NCBI GenBank assembly: GCA_017632935.1
Contig: JAGBQJ010000036.1
Span: 1 to 64,000, forward strand
Direction: 5' to 3'
Origin: Bacteroidales bacterium
GTDB lineage: Bacteria > Bacteroidota > Bacteroidia > Bacteroidales > F082
Length of the DNA: 64,000 bases
Part shown: positions 34,557 through 43,216 of the stretch, one piece after another
Numbering within the stretch: the stretch's first letter is position 1
How the letters are laid out: each line of letters opens with the position of its first letter
Made by a program: the position numbers and the translations under genes
The notes under the pieces: generated by a model
The model's input: the letters and a program-made list of their open reading frames with translations, nothing else
Databases searched by the model: none
What the model was told of the DNA's origin: nothing

Positions 34557-36902
34557 ATGCATCGAAAACTAATACTATCAATTTTCTGCCTTTTTGGCTT
34601 GATGCTCGGCGCGTTTGCCCAACAAAAAGGGCATGTCTCCGGTGTGATCAAGGATGCGGAGTCCAATACGACCTTGATAGGCGTTTCCATCTATGAGGAG
34701 CAGCTGCAATTGGGCACTACGACCAACGAAAAAGGCCAATATGATCTGGATTTGCCTTTTGGAGAGCATACCTTGCGCATTTCCTATATTGGCTATACCA
34801 CGCTTTACAAGAAAGTCAGCGTTGCGAGCAAGCCGATGACGCTTAATATCAAGATGGAGCCTGAGTTGGAGAAGCTCTCTGAGGTACAGGTCACCAGCGA
34901 GCGCAAGGACCGCAACGTGACGGCCATGGCGATGAGTGTGCAGACGCTCGACATGATCACCATCAAGAAGATCCCTGCCCTGATGGGCGAGGTGGATGTC
35001 ATCAAGAGCATCACTTTGTTGCCGGGTGTGCAGTCGGCATCGGAAGGCTCGTCGGGCTTTAGCGTGCGCGGCGGTGCCACTGACCATAACCTCATCCTGT
35101 TGGACGGTGCTCCCATCTACAATGCCTCGCATTTCCTCGGTTTCTTTTCGGTGTTCAACAACGATGTGGTGAAGGATGCCACGCTTTACAAGGGCGACAT
35201 CCCCGCCAACTTTGGCGGCCGCCTGTCGTCCGTCCTTGACGTCACGGTGAAGGACGAGATGCCCAAGCGTTTTAGTATGCAAGGTGGTATCGGCTTGGTC
35301 ACCAGCCATCTGATGCTCGAAGCGCCGTTGTTTGACCACAAGACCTCAGTGATGGTGGCAGGTCGCCGTACCTACGCTGGCCTAGTGATTCCCTTTTTGG
35401 GCGACGACCTCGACAAGTCGAAGATCAATTTCTATGACGTAAACGCCAAAGTGACGCAGTCGCTCGGCAAGAATGACAAGCTGTTTTTCTCTGTCTATAA
35501 CGGGCACGATGCCTTCTCGATGCAGCAGATGATTGGTTTAGGCTATGGCAACAGCAGTGCCACCTTGCGTTGGAGCCATATCTTCTCCGACCGTCTCACC
35601 TCCAACCTCTCGCTGATTGGATCGAGGTACCGCTACAGCATCGACCTGAATTACAGTCCCTACGATTTCGCCATCAGTGCGGGCACCGATGCCGTCAGCC
35701 TCAACTACGACTTCGCCATGCACTGGAACGATGAGAATGTCTCCAAGTTCGGTCTGACTACAGGCGCTCAATCCTATCTGCAAGGCGAGATCGACGACCG
35801 AGGCGGGGCACTTTCGCAATACCTTCAGGTGGACCAGTCGAAGTCAGTGGCACGCAAGGGCTTGGAGCATGCCTTGTATTTCACCCACGATTGCACGCCC
35901 ATACCGCGTCTCACTTTCCGAGCGGGCTTGAGGCTGTCGTGCTTCCAGAATATCGGCGCGGAAGACCTCTATGTCTTTGATAGTGTCATGTATTATGTTA
36001 CGGATACCATTCATTACGGCAAGGGTGAGGTGTTCCATACGGTCTTTAACCCCGAGCCGCGTTTGGCGGCCATGTATCAGTTGGACGAACACTCCTCGGT
36101 CAAAGCCTCGTATTCGCGCACGGTGCAATATGCACAGGTGGCTTCGTCAGCAACGGGCGGACTGCCTTTCGACGTGTGGTTCCCGACCAGTCCCAACGTG
36201 AAGCCTCAAAAGTGCGACCAGTTTGCCCTCGGCTATTTCCGCAACTTTGCCCACGATGCCATCGAGACCTCGGTGGAGGTGTATTATAAGAACATGCAGA
36301 ATGTCATCGACTTCAAGGACAATGCCATCACATACGGTTATCTCTTGATAGACGGTGAATTGCGTGTCGGCAAAGGCCGTTCCTATGGAGCTGAATTCCT
36401 CGTCAGGAAGAACGTGGGCAAGTTTACGGGTTGGATTTCTTACACCTATTCGCGTACCTTCCGTACCATCGAGGAAATCAGCCATGGCAGGGAATACCGC
36501 TCGCCATACGATCGTCCGCACAACATCGTCATCGTAGGCAATTACGACGTGACGCCGCGCATCACCTTGGCAGCCAACTGGATATACAACACGGGTCAGC
36601 CGGTGACTTTCCCCTACGGACAATACACCATTAACGGCATGACCTATGCGGTGTATAACGGCAACCGCAACGAGAGCCGCTATCCAGATTACCATCGTCT
36701 CGACCTGTCGTTCACCTGCAAGCTGGGCAAGCTCGAAGACCGTCGTTGGCAACATGAAATCAATGTCTCGGTCTACAATGCCTACGCCCGTCACAACACT
36801 TGGGCCATCACTTTTGACCAAGGTGAAAACGGCAGCATCGTCACCAAGAACATGTATCTGTTCTCCGCAGTGCCTTCCATCTCGTACAACTTCAAATATT
36901 GA
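34557..36902 (+). CDS. TonB-dependent outer membrane receptor
   Basis: A 781-residue outer membrane transporter. The signal peptide (about 1-20, ending AFAQ) is followed by a carboxypeptidase-regulatory-like domain (about 23-105, GVIKDAESNTTLIGVSI), a plug domain (about 115-230, with SGFSVRGGATDHNLILLDG) and a 22-strand barrel region to the C-terminus, which ends in an aromatic strand (SYNFKY). It is the first gene of a unit with two DUF4249 lipoproteins, which take the place that SusD-like lipoproteins hold in Sus systems. The substrate is unknown. The start is set by the signal peptide. Confidence 0.9.
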   Translation: MHRKLILSIFCLFGLMLGAFAQQKGHVSGVIKDAESNTTLIGVSIYEEQLQLGTTTNEKGQYDLDLPFGEHTLRISYIGYTTLYKKVSVASKPMTLNIKMEPELEKLSEVQVTSERKDRNVTAMAMSVQTLDMITIKKIPALMGEVDVIKSITLLPGVQSASEGSSGFSVRGGATDHNLILLDGAPIYNASHFLGFFSVFNNDVVKDATLYKGDIPANFGGRLSSVLDVTVKDEMPKRFSMQGGIGLVTSHLMLEAPLFDHKTSVMVAGRRTYAGLVIPFLGDDLDKSKINFYDVNAKVTQSLGKNDKLFFSVYNGHDAFSMQQMIGLGYGNSSATLRWSHIFSDRLTSNLSLIGSRYRYSIDLNYSPYDFAISAGTDAVSLNYDFAMHWNDENVSKFGLTTGAQSYLQGEIDDRGGALSQYLQVDQSKSVARKGLEHALYFTHDCTPIPRLTFRAGLRLSCFQNIGAEDLYVFDSVMYYVTDTIHYGKGEVFHTVFNPEPRLAAMYQLDEHSSVKASYSRTVQYAQVASSATGGLPFDVWFPTSPNVKPQKCDQFALGYFRNFAHDAIETSVEVYYKNMQNVIDFKDNAITYGYLLIDGELRVGKGRSYGAEFLVRKNVGKFTGWISYTYSRTFRTIEEISHGREYRSPYDRPHNIVIVGNYDVTPRITLAANWIYNTGQPVTFPYGQYTINGMTYAVYNGNRNESRYPDYHRLDLSFTCKLGKLEDRRWQHEINVSVYNAYARHNTWAITFDQGENGSIVTKNMYLFSAVPSISYNFKY

Positions 36903-36907
36903 GCGTC

Positions 36908-37798
36908 ATGAAATTGTGGCATAAGTTTCTGGTTTTTGTAGCCTTGGCAGGCTTCGTAGCATGCACAGAGGACATCGTCATCGATGTGGAGGAGGGCGAG
37001 CCTATGATTGGCGTGGAGGCTTCGTTCACCGATGAGTTGAAGCACCATGAGGCCATTTTGAGTTATACGGCCAAGTTTTACGACCAGGATGAGATCCACA
37101 TGGTGAGTGGTGCTACGGTGTTTGTTACCGATGGCGTCGACACGATATATTATTACGAGGATGCCGAGCAAAAGGGGCATTATTTCACCGACCTTGTAGC
37201 GGGAAGGAAGAATACCCTGTACCGTTTGTGCGTCGAAGTGGCCCAAGAAGATGGAGAGGAACATCACTTGTATGCTGAGAGTTTCATTCCCGACAATGTG
37301 GACCATGTCGACAGCCTGGTGATAAAGCCTTACAACGGTGTGAACGACACCATCCCGACGGTGTTCCTCTTTGATACCATCGAGTGGCTGTATCCCTATT
37401 TCCAGAGCCTTCCCGACCCCAATCTCATCTACATGCCGATGATTTCGAAAAACGACACCTTGATGTCCGACAGCTTGGCCATGCGCATGATGATTGCACA
37501 AGGGGGCTTCGCGGGTTATTATGTGAACGGTCCCGAGATGCTCGAGTCCAACAAGGAGATTCCGATCGGCTATTTCCGCAGGTCGCAGCTTAGGGATGGC
37601 GACAGGATCCATGCAGATTTGTGTAGCATTACGTCGGAGTATTATCTGTATTTCTATAGTGTGCTGATGTCGACAGGCAGCAATCCCATGCTGGGTGCAC
37701 CGGCCAACGTGAGCACCAACATACGCCCCGATGGCGAAGGTGTGGGATGGTTCTACACCGCATCTGTCGTATCGTGTGAAACGGTTTTCCGAAAATAG
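36908..37798 (+). CDS. DUF4249 lipoprotein (copy 1)
   Basis: A 296-residue lipoprotein of the DUF4249 family, which in Bacteroidetes is repeatedly found behind TonB receptors. The lipobox is LAGFVAC (Cys about 18), followed by TEDIVIDVEEGEP. The body is beta-rich with EASFTDELKHHEAILSYTA and a VFVTDGVDTIYYYED segment. Its start overlaps the receptor stop region by a few bases (the ATG at 36908 follows TGAGCGTC). Role: probably an accessory surface lipoprotein for the receptor; the ligand is unknown. Confidence 0.82.
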   Translation: MKLWHKFLVFVALAGFVACTEDIVIDVEEGEPMIGVEASFTDELKHHEAILSYTAKFYDQDEIHMVSGATVFVTDGVDTIYYYEDAEQKGHYFTDLVAGRKNTLYRLCVEVAQEDGEEHHLYAESFIPDNVDHVDSLVIKPYNGVNDTIPTVFLFDTIEWLYPYFQSLPDPNLIYMPMISKNDTLMSDSLAMRMMIAQGGFAGYYVNGPEMLESNKEIPIGYFRRSQLRDGDRIHADLCSITSEYYLYFYSVLMSTGSNPMLGAPANVSTNIRPDGEGVGWFYTASVVSCETVFRK

Positions 37799-37807
37799 CG
37801 GTTGACT

Positions 37808-38734
37808 ATGATAAAGAACAAGTTACATATTGGATTTTTGATGGGACTCGGTTTGCTGGCGGCAGCATGTACTGAGGACATCACTATGGATATGCCTGAA
37901 GGAAGAAAAAGGCCTGTGGTAGAAGGCTCCATCACAGATGAATGTAAGCAGCATGAGGTGATTCTCAGCTATTCTTCTGAGTTATATGATACGAATAAAC
38001 CTGAGATGATTTCAGGGGCAAAGGTGTATGTGCAGAGCGGTAGCGATACGATTTGGTACTACGAACAGGATAACAAGCCCGGTCATTATCTCTCGGATTC
38101 GGTGGCGGGGAAGAAGAACCGCAGGTATCGTTTGGAAGTCAGAGTGGAAGACAACACCTTGTATTCAAGGCCTCTCTGGATGTATGCCGAAACCAAGATG
38201 TCGAACAATGCGGAAGGCATAGATTCGGTGGGCCTGCTCCCCAAGCGTGATGGTAACAACCTCCCGATTTTCGACGACAATGCGGCTGTTTGCGTCTGCC
38301 CCTATTTCCAGACCCTTTCGGATTCGAGCATCGTTTACAATGTGGAACTGTATTTGAATGGTAAACGCTTCAATAACAGACCTTCCAAGTTGTTCAACCT
38401 GTTTTCCATGGAGGGCTATGCAGGCTATTATTTCAATGGCTCCGAGATGTTGCATAATAATATTGAGATTCCGGTGGGCATCATGAACAAATCGTATATG
38501 CACGAGGGCGATGTTGTAAAGGTGAAACTATACAGCATCTCCGAGGATTACATGTATTTCCTGGTGAGTCAGAAGCTGGCCATCGGTGTCAATCCTGTCA
38601 TGGGGGCTTTCCCAGCCATGTTCTCCAATATCTTCTCCGACTGCGATGCGATAGGATGGTTCAACGCCACCTCAGTCATTACCGGAGAGGGAATCTATCA
38701 CGAAGATATCTTTCAGCAGGATACTGTTCAGTAA
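37808..38734 (+). CDS. DUF4249 lipoprotein (copy 2)
   Basis: A 308-residue paralogue of the preceding gene: lipobox LLAAAC, then TEDITMDMPEG, EGSITDECKQHEVILSYSS, KVYVQSGSDTIWYYE and GYYFNGSEMLHNNIEIPVG align along its length. A tandem duplication is the simplest origin. The start at 37808 is chosen over a TTG two codons upstream. A terminator shared with the convergent protease gene follows. Confidence 0.82.
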   Translation: MIKNKLHIGFLMGLGLLAAACTEDITMDMPEGRKRPVVEGSITDECKQHEVILSYSSELYDTNKPEMISGAKVYVQSGSDTIWYYEQDNKPGHYLSDSVAGKKNRRYRLEVRVEDNTLYSRPLWMYAETKMSNNAEGIDSVGLLPKRDGNNLPIFDDNAAVCVCPYFQTLSDSSIVYNVELYLNGKRFNNRPSKLFNLFSMEGYAGYYFNGSEMLHNNIEIPVGIMNKSYMHEGDVVKVKLYSISEDYMYFLVSQKLAIGVNPVMGAFPAMFSNIFSDCDAIGWFNATSVITGEGIYHEDIFQQDTVQ

Positions 38735-38754
38735 TTGAGAATTGAGATAAAAGG

Positions 38755-38783
38755 AAAGGCGACCTCGAAACGGGGTCGCCTTT
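38755..38783. terminator. bidirectional terminator
   Basis: AAAGGCGACC pairs with GGTCGCCTTT around TCGAAACG, between the convergent DUF4249 and C25 protease genes. A T-rich run follows on the plus strand and an A-rich run precedes it. Confidence 0.75.
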
Positions 38784-38804
38784 CACTTTGTTAGGGTGTG
38801 TAGA

Positions 38805-41800
38805 TTACTTCACCACGACCTTTTCAACAAGCACTTGCGTGCCCGAGGTGAGGCGGAGGAAGTAAACGCCCTTGGTCATGCCGTCGACGCTGATCTGTTC
38901 AGTGCCCTTGGCGGTGCCGTTGGCCACCACCTGGCCCATGCCGTTGCACATGGTATAGCTGTACTCGGCATTGCCGCCATTGATGTACAATGTGCCGTTG
39001 ACGGGGTTAGGATAGATGGAAAACTCTGCCATGTTCTCGTCAATGCCCCATTCGGCTTCGACGATGACGCATTCAGGCACAGAGCTGCCACCTTCGTAGT
39101 TGGCGATGACACAATAGGTATAAGTGGCTTCATGGTAGACTTGGTCAATGAAGGTGTTTTCTTCCGTCGTGCCAAGTGTCACACCATTGCGCATGACCGT
39201 GTAGTCGATGGCGTCAACGGCAGCATCCCAAGTAAGGATGATGTTCTCCATTTCCACCGTGTAGGTCAGGTTGTCAATGGAGACATAACCTCCAATTTGC
39301 GGCGTGACCTCGCAGTTGCACTCGAATTGGTGGAGCACTCCTGGGTTGGGACGGCTGGCTTGATAGATAACATCACCCGATGGGTATTTGACGGTAAAGG
39401 AGCATTCGGTGTCGTAATTACCACGGTTCCAGGTTAAGGTGACTTGTGTGCCGTTGCCAATCTCAAGGACTTCCGTTTTTTCGTAACCATCATCGATGGT
39501 AAGGTCGACGGAAGGCGCGCCGTCGCCAAAGCTTACCGTAAGCGAAGCGCCGTTCCAGCCGTCGCCGTAGGTGTCATGTAATTCAAAGATGACTTCGCAG
39601 GAGTTCTTCATGAGCAAAGTCCCTTCGGCGCTTACATTACCATCGGCTTGCATCGAGAAGGTCATGGGAATCTGAGCGTTCCCTGGGCAGTTCTCGTCGA
39701 TTTGGACGGTGAACACGCAGATGGCGATGCCCTCGGGGTCGATGGTGCCAATCTCGATGGTGGGATTGAGCAGGGTCACATACTCATTCTCGCAGGCAAT
39801 GCTGGCAATGGCGTTGGTGGCCATGTAGTGTCCTGTGTTCTTGAATTTGGCGATGAAAGTCACCGTCTCGCCAGGAACATAACCACCAACCCATTCAGTA
39901 CCTGCATAGTCAAGGACGGCTTGACCTGCAGTGACGAAGGCCTTGCCATTCCACGACTTGCTGCCGCAGTTCATGGCCACATCGACTTGGAAACGTTCTC
40001 CGTCTTCAACACCTTCGGCCACGATGAAGCTGAATGCATTGTTTAAGGTGATAGTCTCGTCAACAGGAAGCACACCAAATTCTGCGGTGCCGTTGATGAT
40101 GTTGAAACGCTCATCGGAGCAGGTTAAGGTAACAGTGGTGACGTCTTCGGTCGGGTCGACACCAATGTTCTTGAAGGTCATGCTCATTTGGGTCTCCTGA
40201 TTGACAGCGGCAAAGTTGGGATCGTAGCTGCTCACGGTTACATAAGGGCCTTCGGCAGGAAGGACTTCTATGTCTATGATGTCAGTCACCTTGTTATAAC
40301 CCATTACGGTCAAGGTGGCAATGCCCACGTTATTCAACGGGGCAAATTCAAGTGTGCAAGAGCCATTCTCAAGATAGCCCGTGGCAATCACTTCGTCGTC
40401 CATCATCAGAGTGGCGATGCCAAACGGGGTGTCTTCAGCCGTGATTTCAAGGGTGCTCATGCCTAACATTAGGACCATAGGGGTAATATCGAGATTCATG
40501 CTGACAGGGTTGTCGCTGCGCATCATCAGGCTCGGGTCGCCAAAGAGAATCCATGTGTCGTGGGTGTCGATACCACTGCTTCCACTCATGTCGATGACAT
40601 TCATGTTGCCGTTCACAGAGGCACCACCGAAGGTGTGGTTGAAAAGGTCGGTCGAGCGCCACTCTGTGAAGATGTCAACCATCTCGTCTTGGCCGTACAT
40701 AGGCGGGATCCAAGGCTGACTCATCCAAGAGAACATGCCGCCGATTGCACCAGTGGGGACTCCTGTACTGTTGTTGGTGGCACGCATCCAAGCCTCGGCG
40801 AAACACTCGCCGTTTGCACCACCGTAATTGAACTTGCCGCACAAGCAAGCCACGGACCAAACAGCCGGGCACATGTTGTCATTGACCAAGGCGTTGACAT
40901 GACTGTTGCTGTAATTGGCTACGCCCCAGCTGGTTTCAGAGCCGTGGTTGCAGTAGTTGATGATGCTGACGCCATTGTTAATGGCGTTGCTGATGCTTGT
41001 AGCGCTGGCGCCACCGCCTTCATGCAGTTCCGTGACGTGTTCGTAGGTGTAGTGCTCAAGCGTGTCGCGGATGAAGTCAATATGTTGGTAGTCGTCTTCA
41101 CCATAGTGACCACTACCGGCACCGATGGCACCGATACCTAGGCCCTTGTTGACCCATGAATTGCCATCTTTCATGTCGCGCTCATAATAGATCACCTTGT
41201 TGACATGGTTGGCGACATGTTCATCGGTCTGCACCGAGAAACGGCCAACGAGAACGTCGTCATAGTGGTCGTTGCCATCCACTCTGCCAAACCAGTTGTC
41301 GGAATACTCGGTGTAATAGCCGGCTTGGAAGGGATGAGGAGTGATGTGCTCATAGTCGCCAACGAACAACACATAAAGGAGGTCGCGGCTGGGGTCATTG
41401 TAGATATTGGTGATATAGTTCTTGATGTTGTTTTCGTTATTACCACCGACTTCGGAGACGCTCACCATCGTGGTGGGACGGCCCGATTGGTTTTTCCAGT
41501 CTACGAAAGGTTGCATGCCCGCCATGAACTGGTCGGCGCAGATGACTAACATTTCGCCACGGTCTTCAACGAAGTTGTACTTGGCTCCGTTTTGGCCGAA
41601 GTTGATGAAACGGCGCTTGTAATTCTGTTGCATCTCCGAATCCACCTTGATGGCTCCACTCTTGCGGCCGAGTTTCGGATTCTCGCCGTTGTTGTTCATC
41701 TTATCCATGCTAATGGTCATGTGGTGATAGACGCGGAGCTTTTTTGTAACAGGGTTGTAGGCAAATGGCGTCACCACGATGTTTTGTCCACGGCAGTCGC

Positions 41801-42278
41801 GAAGGATGTAAGGCGTATCCAGATGGGCTTGTGTTGCCGGATAGAAAGCATTTTGATTGTACATCTCACCATAGGTGTAAGGTACGGTTGCAGGGTCGAT
41901 TTGACGGCTGATGTTGCCCTTTGAAGGGGCTACTTCAACGTCATAATCGGTGTAATCACTTGCCGTGACCTTGACATCCATCTTGGCCAGGTCGCCAATG
42001 AGGACAGGAACGGGGAAGTGAGGCAGGTTAGGAGCACCGGCATCAAGCGAAACAGCCATCTTTGGGACTGAAACGACTTGCTGGTCGCCGTTGGGTGTGC
42101 TCACTCTGGTCAGGTAGAAACCGCCCAGCGAGAAGTCGATGACGACTTGTTGCTCGCTGCTCGAAACCAACTTGACCTCAGGACCGACGGGAGCATTGCT
42201 GCTGATGCCAGTCCAGCGCTGGGCGAATGCCATTACTGACAAAGCCACAAATAGTAGAGAAAAAAGTACTTTTTTCAT
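38805..42278 (-). CDS. gingipain-like C25 cysteine protease, T9SS cargo (copy 2)
   Basis: A 1157-residue secreted protease closely related to copy 1. Signal peptide about 1-20 (ending AFAQ), propeptide to about 230, then the catalytic domain with His445 (YCNHGS) and Cys478 (SVACLCGKF). Beta domains follow, including an ELHDTYGDGWNGASL module shared with copy 3. The type IX sorting domain (YPNPVNGTLYINGG, ending VLVEKVVVK) closes it. The stretch GAIGGMFSWMSQPW is nearly identical to copy 1, so duplication is likely. Confidence 0.9.
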   Translation of the reverse strand: MKKVLFSLLFVALSVMAFAQRWTGISSNAPVGPEVKLVSSSEQQVVIDFSLGGFYLTRVSTPNGDQQVVSVPKMAVSLDAGAPNLPHFPVPVLIGDLAKMDVKVTASDYTDYDVEVAPSKGNISRQIDPATVPYTYGEMYNQNAFYPATQAHLDTPYILRDCRGQNIVVTPFAYNPVTKKLRVYHHMTISMDKMNNNGENPKLGRKSGAIKVDSEMQQNYKRRFINFGQNGAKYNFVEDRGEMLVICADQFMAGMQPFVDWKNQSGRPTTMVSVSEVGGNNENNIKNYITNIYNDPSRDLLYVLFVGDYEHITPHPFQAGYYTEYSDNWFGRVDGNDHYDDVLVGRFSVQTDEHVANHVNKVIYYERDMKDGNSWVNKGLGIGAIGAGSGHYGEDDYQHIDFIRDTLEHYTYEHVTELHEGGGASATSISNAINNGVSIINYCNHGSETSWGVANYSNSHVNALVNDNMCPAVWSVACLCGKFNYGGANGECFAEAWMRATNNSTGVPTGAIGGMFSWMSQPWIPPMYGQDEMVDIFTEWRSTDLFNHTFGGASVNGNMNVIDMSGSSGIDTHDTWILFGDPSLMMRSDNPVSMNLDITPMVLMLGMSTLEITAEDTPFGIATLMMDDEVIATGYLENGSCTLEFAPLNNVGIATLTVMGYNKVTDIIDIEVLPAEGPYVTVSSYDPNFAAVNQETQMSMTFKNIGVDPTEDVTTVTLTCSDERFNIINGTAEFGVLPVDETITLNNAFSFIVAEGVEDGERFQVDVAMNCGSKSWNGKAFVTAGQAVLDYAGTEWVGGYVPGETVTFIAKFKNTGHYMATNAIASIACENEYVTLLNPTIEIGTIDPEGIAICVFTVQIDENCPGNAQIPMTFSMQADGNVSAEGTLLMKNSCEVIFELHDTYGDGWNGASLTVSFGDGAPSVDLTIDDGYEKTEVLEIGNGTQVTLTWNRGNYDTECSFTVKYPSGDVIYQASRPNPGVLHQFECNCEVTPQIGGYVSIDNLTYTVEMENIILTWDAAVDAIDYTVMRNGVTLGTTEENTFIDQVYHEATYTYCVIANYEGGSSVPECVIVEAEWGIDENMAEFSIYPNPVNGTLYINGGNAEYSYTMCNGMGQVVANGTAKGTEQISVDGMTKGVYFLRLTSGTQVLVEKVVVK

Positions 42279-42326
42279 TTCGAATGAATTAGAGTTATTT
42301 ATTAATGAATTGTCCTTTTAGGGACG

Positions 42327-42334
42327 CAAAAATA
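42327..42334 (-). promoter_or_regulatory. -7 promoter box for C25 protease copy 2 (TATTTTTG on the minus strand)
   Basis: CAAAAATA on the plus strand, 49 bases upstream of the start at 42278. Confidence 0.5.
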
Positions 42335-42401
42335 CAAATCTTTTCTTGTCACAGGAAGTTTTTGATGGAATTATTTTCATCTACAGGTGCCGATTTTTGC
42401 G

Positions 42402-42409
42402 TAATTTTG
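42402..42409 (+). promoter_or_regulatory. -7 promoter box (TAATTTTG) for the TerB/DnaJ gene
   Basis: A TAnnTTTG match 24 bases before the ATG at 42433, divergent from the protease promoter. Confidence 0.5.
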
Positions 42410-42432
42410 CCGCCCAAAACAAATCTACTACC

Positions 42433-43167
42433 ATGGGTTTCATTTTGAAATTGATTTTGACGGGATTGGGATGGTCGTTTGGCGGCCCTCTGGGAGGCAT
42501 CATCGGCTATGCCATCGGCAGTCTGTTCTCTGGCGGGAGCCCGAGGGTCATTCGATCAGGCGTGACAGACACCTTTGGTAATACCGAAGAAAAGCGCGAC
42601 TTCAACGTGACGCTTCTCGTGCTCTCGGCTGCCGTGATGAAGGCCGACGGCAACGTCAAACGCTCGGAACTGGACTATGTGAAACGTTTCTTTTTACAGA
42701 GTTTTGGTCAGCAGCGCGCCGAGAACTACATCAAGATGCTCCGCGAGATTCTGCAAAAGGATTACAATATCCGCGAAGTCAGCCAGCAGGTAGGACGTTA
42801 TATGGATTACTCAACCCGTCTGCAACTGCTTCATTATCTGTTCGGTATTGCCGATGCCGATGGTGTGATTTCGTCTGAGGAATTGAGGGTGATCAACATG
42901 ATTTCGGGGTATATGGGCGTCACCAACAGCGACTTTGCTTCGGTGAAGGCCATGTTCATCAAGGAGACCGACAGCGCTTATAAGATTCTCGGTATCGCGC
43001 CTTCTGCCAGCGATGAGGAGGTGAAGAAAGCTTACCGCGAGATGGCCAAGAAAAACCACCCCGATTTGGTGAGCAACCTTGGCAACGAGGTGCGACAAGC
43101 CGCCGAGAAGAAGTTTCAGGAAATCAACGCGGCTTACGAAACCATCAAGAAACAACGAGGCATTTAA
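42433..43167 (+). CDS. TerB-like / J-domain membrane protein (DjlA-like)
   Basis: A 244-residue protein. A Gly-rich membrane segment (about 5-30, [16 protein letters not shown]) is followed by a TerB/DjlA helical domain (about 50-165) and a C-terminal J domain (about 178-244) with the HPD motif in KKNHPDL. The order matches DjlA, a membrane-anchored co-chaperone that stimulates DnaK. The start is chosen at the hydrophobic segment; the longer frame covers the promoter. Confidence 0.85.
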   Translation: MGFILKLILTGLGWSFGGPLGGIIGYAIGSLFSGGSPRVIRSGVTDTFGNTEEKRDFNVTLLVLSAAVMKADGNVKRSELDYVKRFFLQSFGQQRAENYIKMLREILQKDYNIREVSQQVGRYMDYSTRLQLLHYLFGIADADGVISSEELRVINMISGYMGVTNSDFASVKAMFIKETDSAYKILGIAPSASDEEVKKAYREMAKKNHPDLVSNLGNEVRQAAEKKFQEINAAYETIKKQRGI

Positions 43168-43170
43168 ACG

Positions 43171-43206
43171 AAAAATGGCAGCCGTTTGGCTGCCATTTTT
43201 CGTTTT
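43171..43206. terminator. bidirectional terminator
   Basis: AAAAATGGCAGCC (43171-43183) pairs perfectly with GGCTGCCATTTTT (43188-43200) around GTTT, with T-rich sequence following. It separates the DnaJ-like gene from the convergent C25 protease gene. Confidence 0.85.
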
Positions 43207-43216
43207 TAAAGAGGTC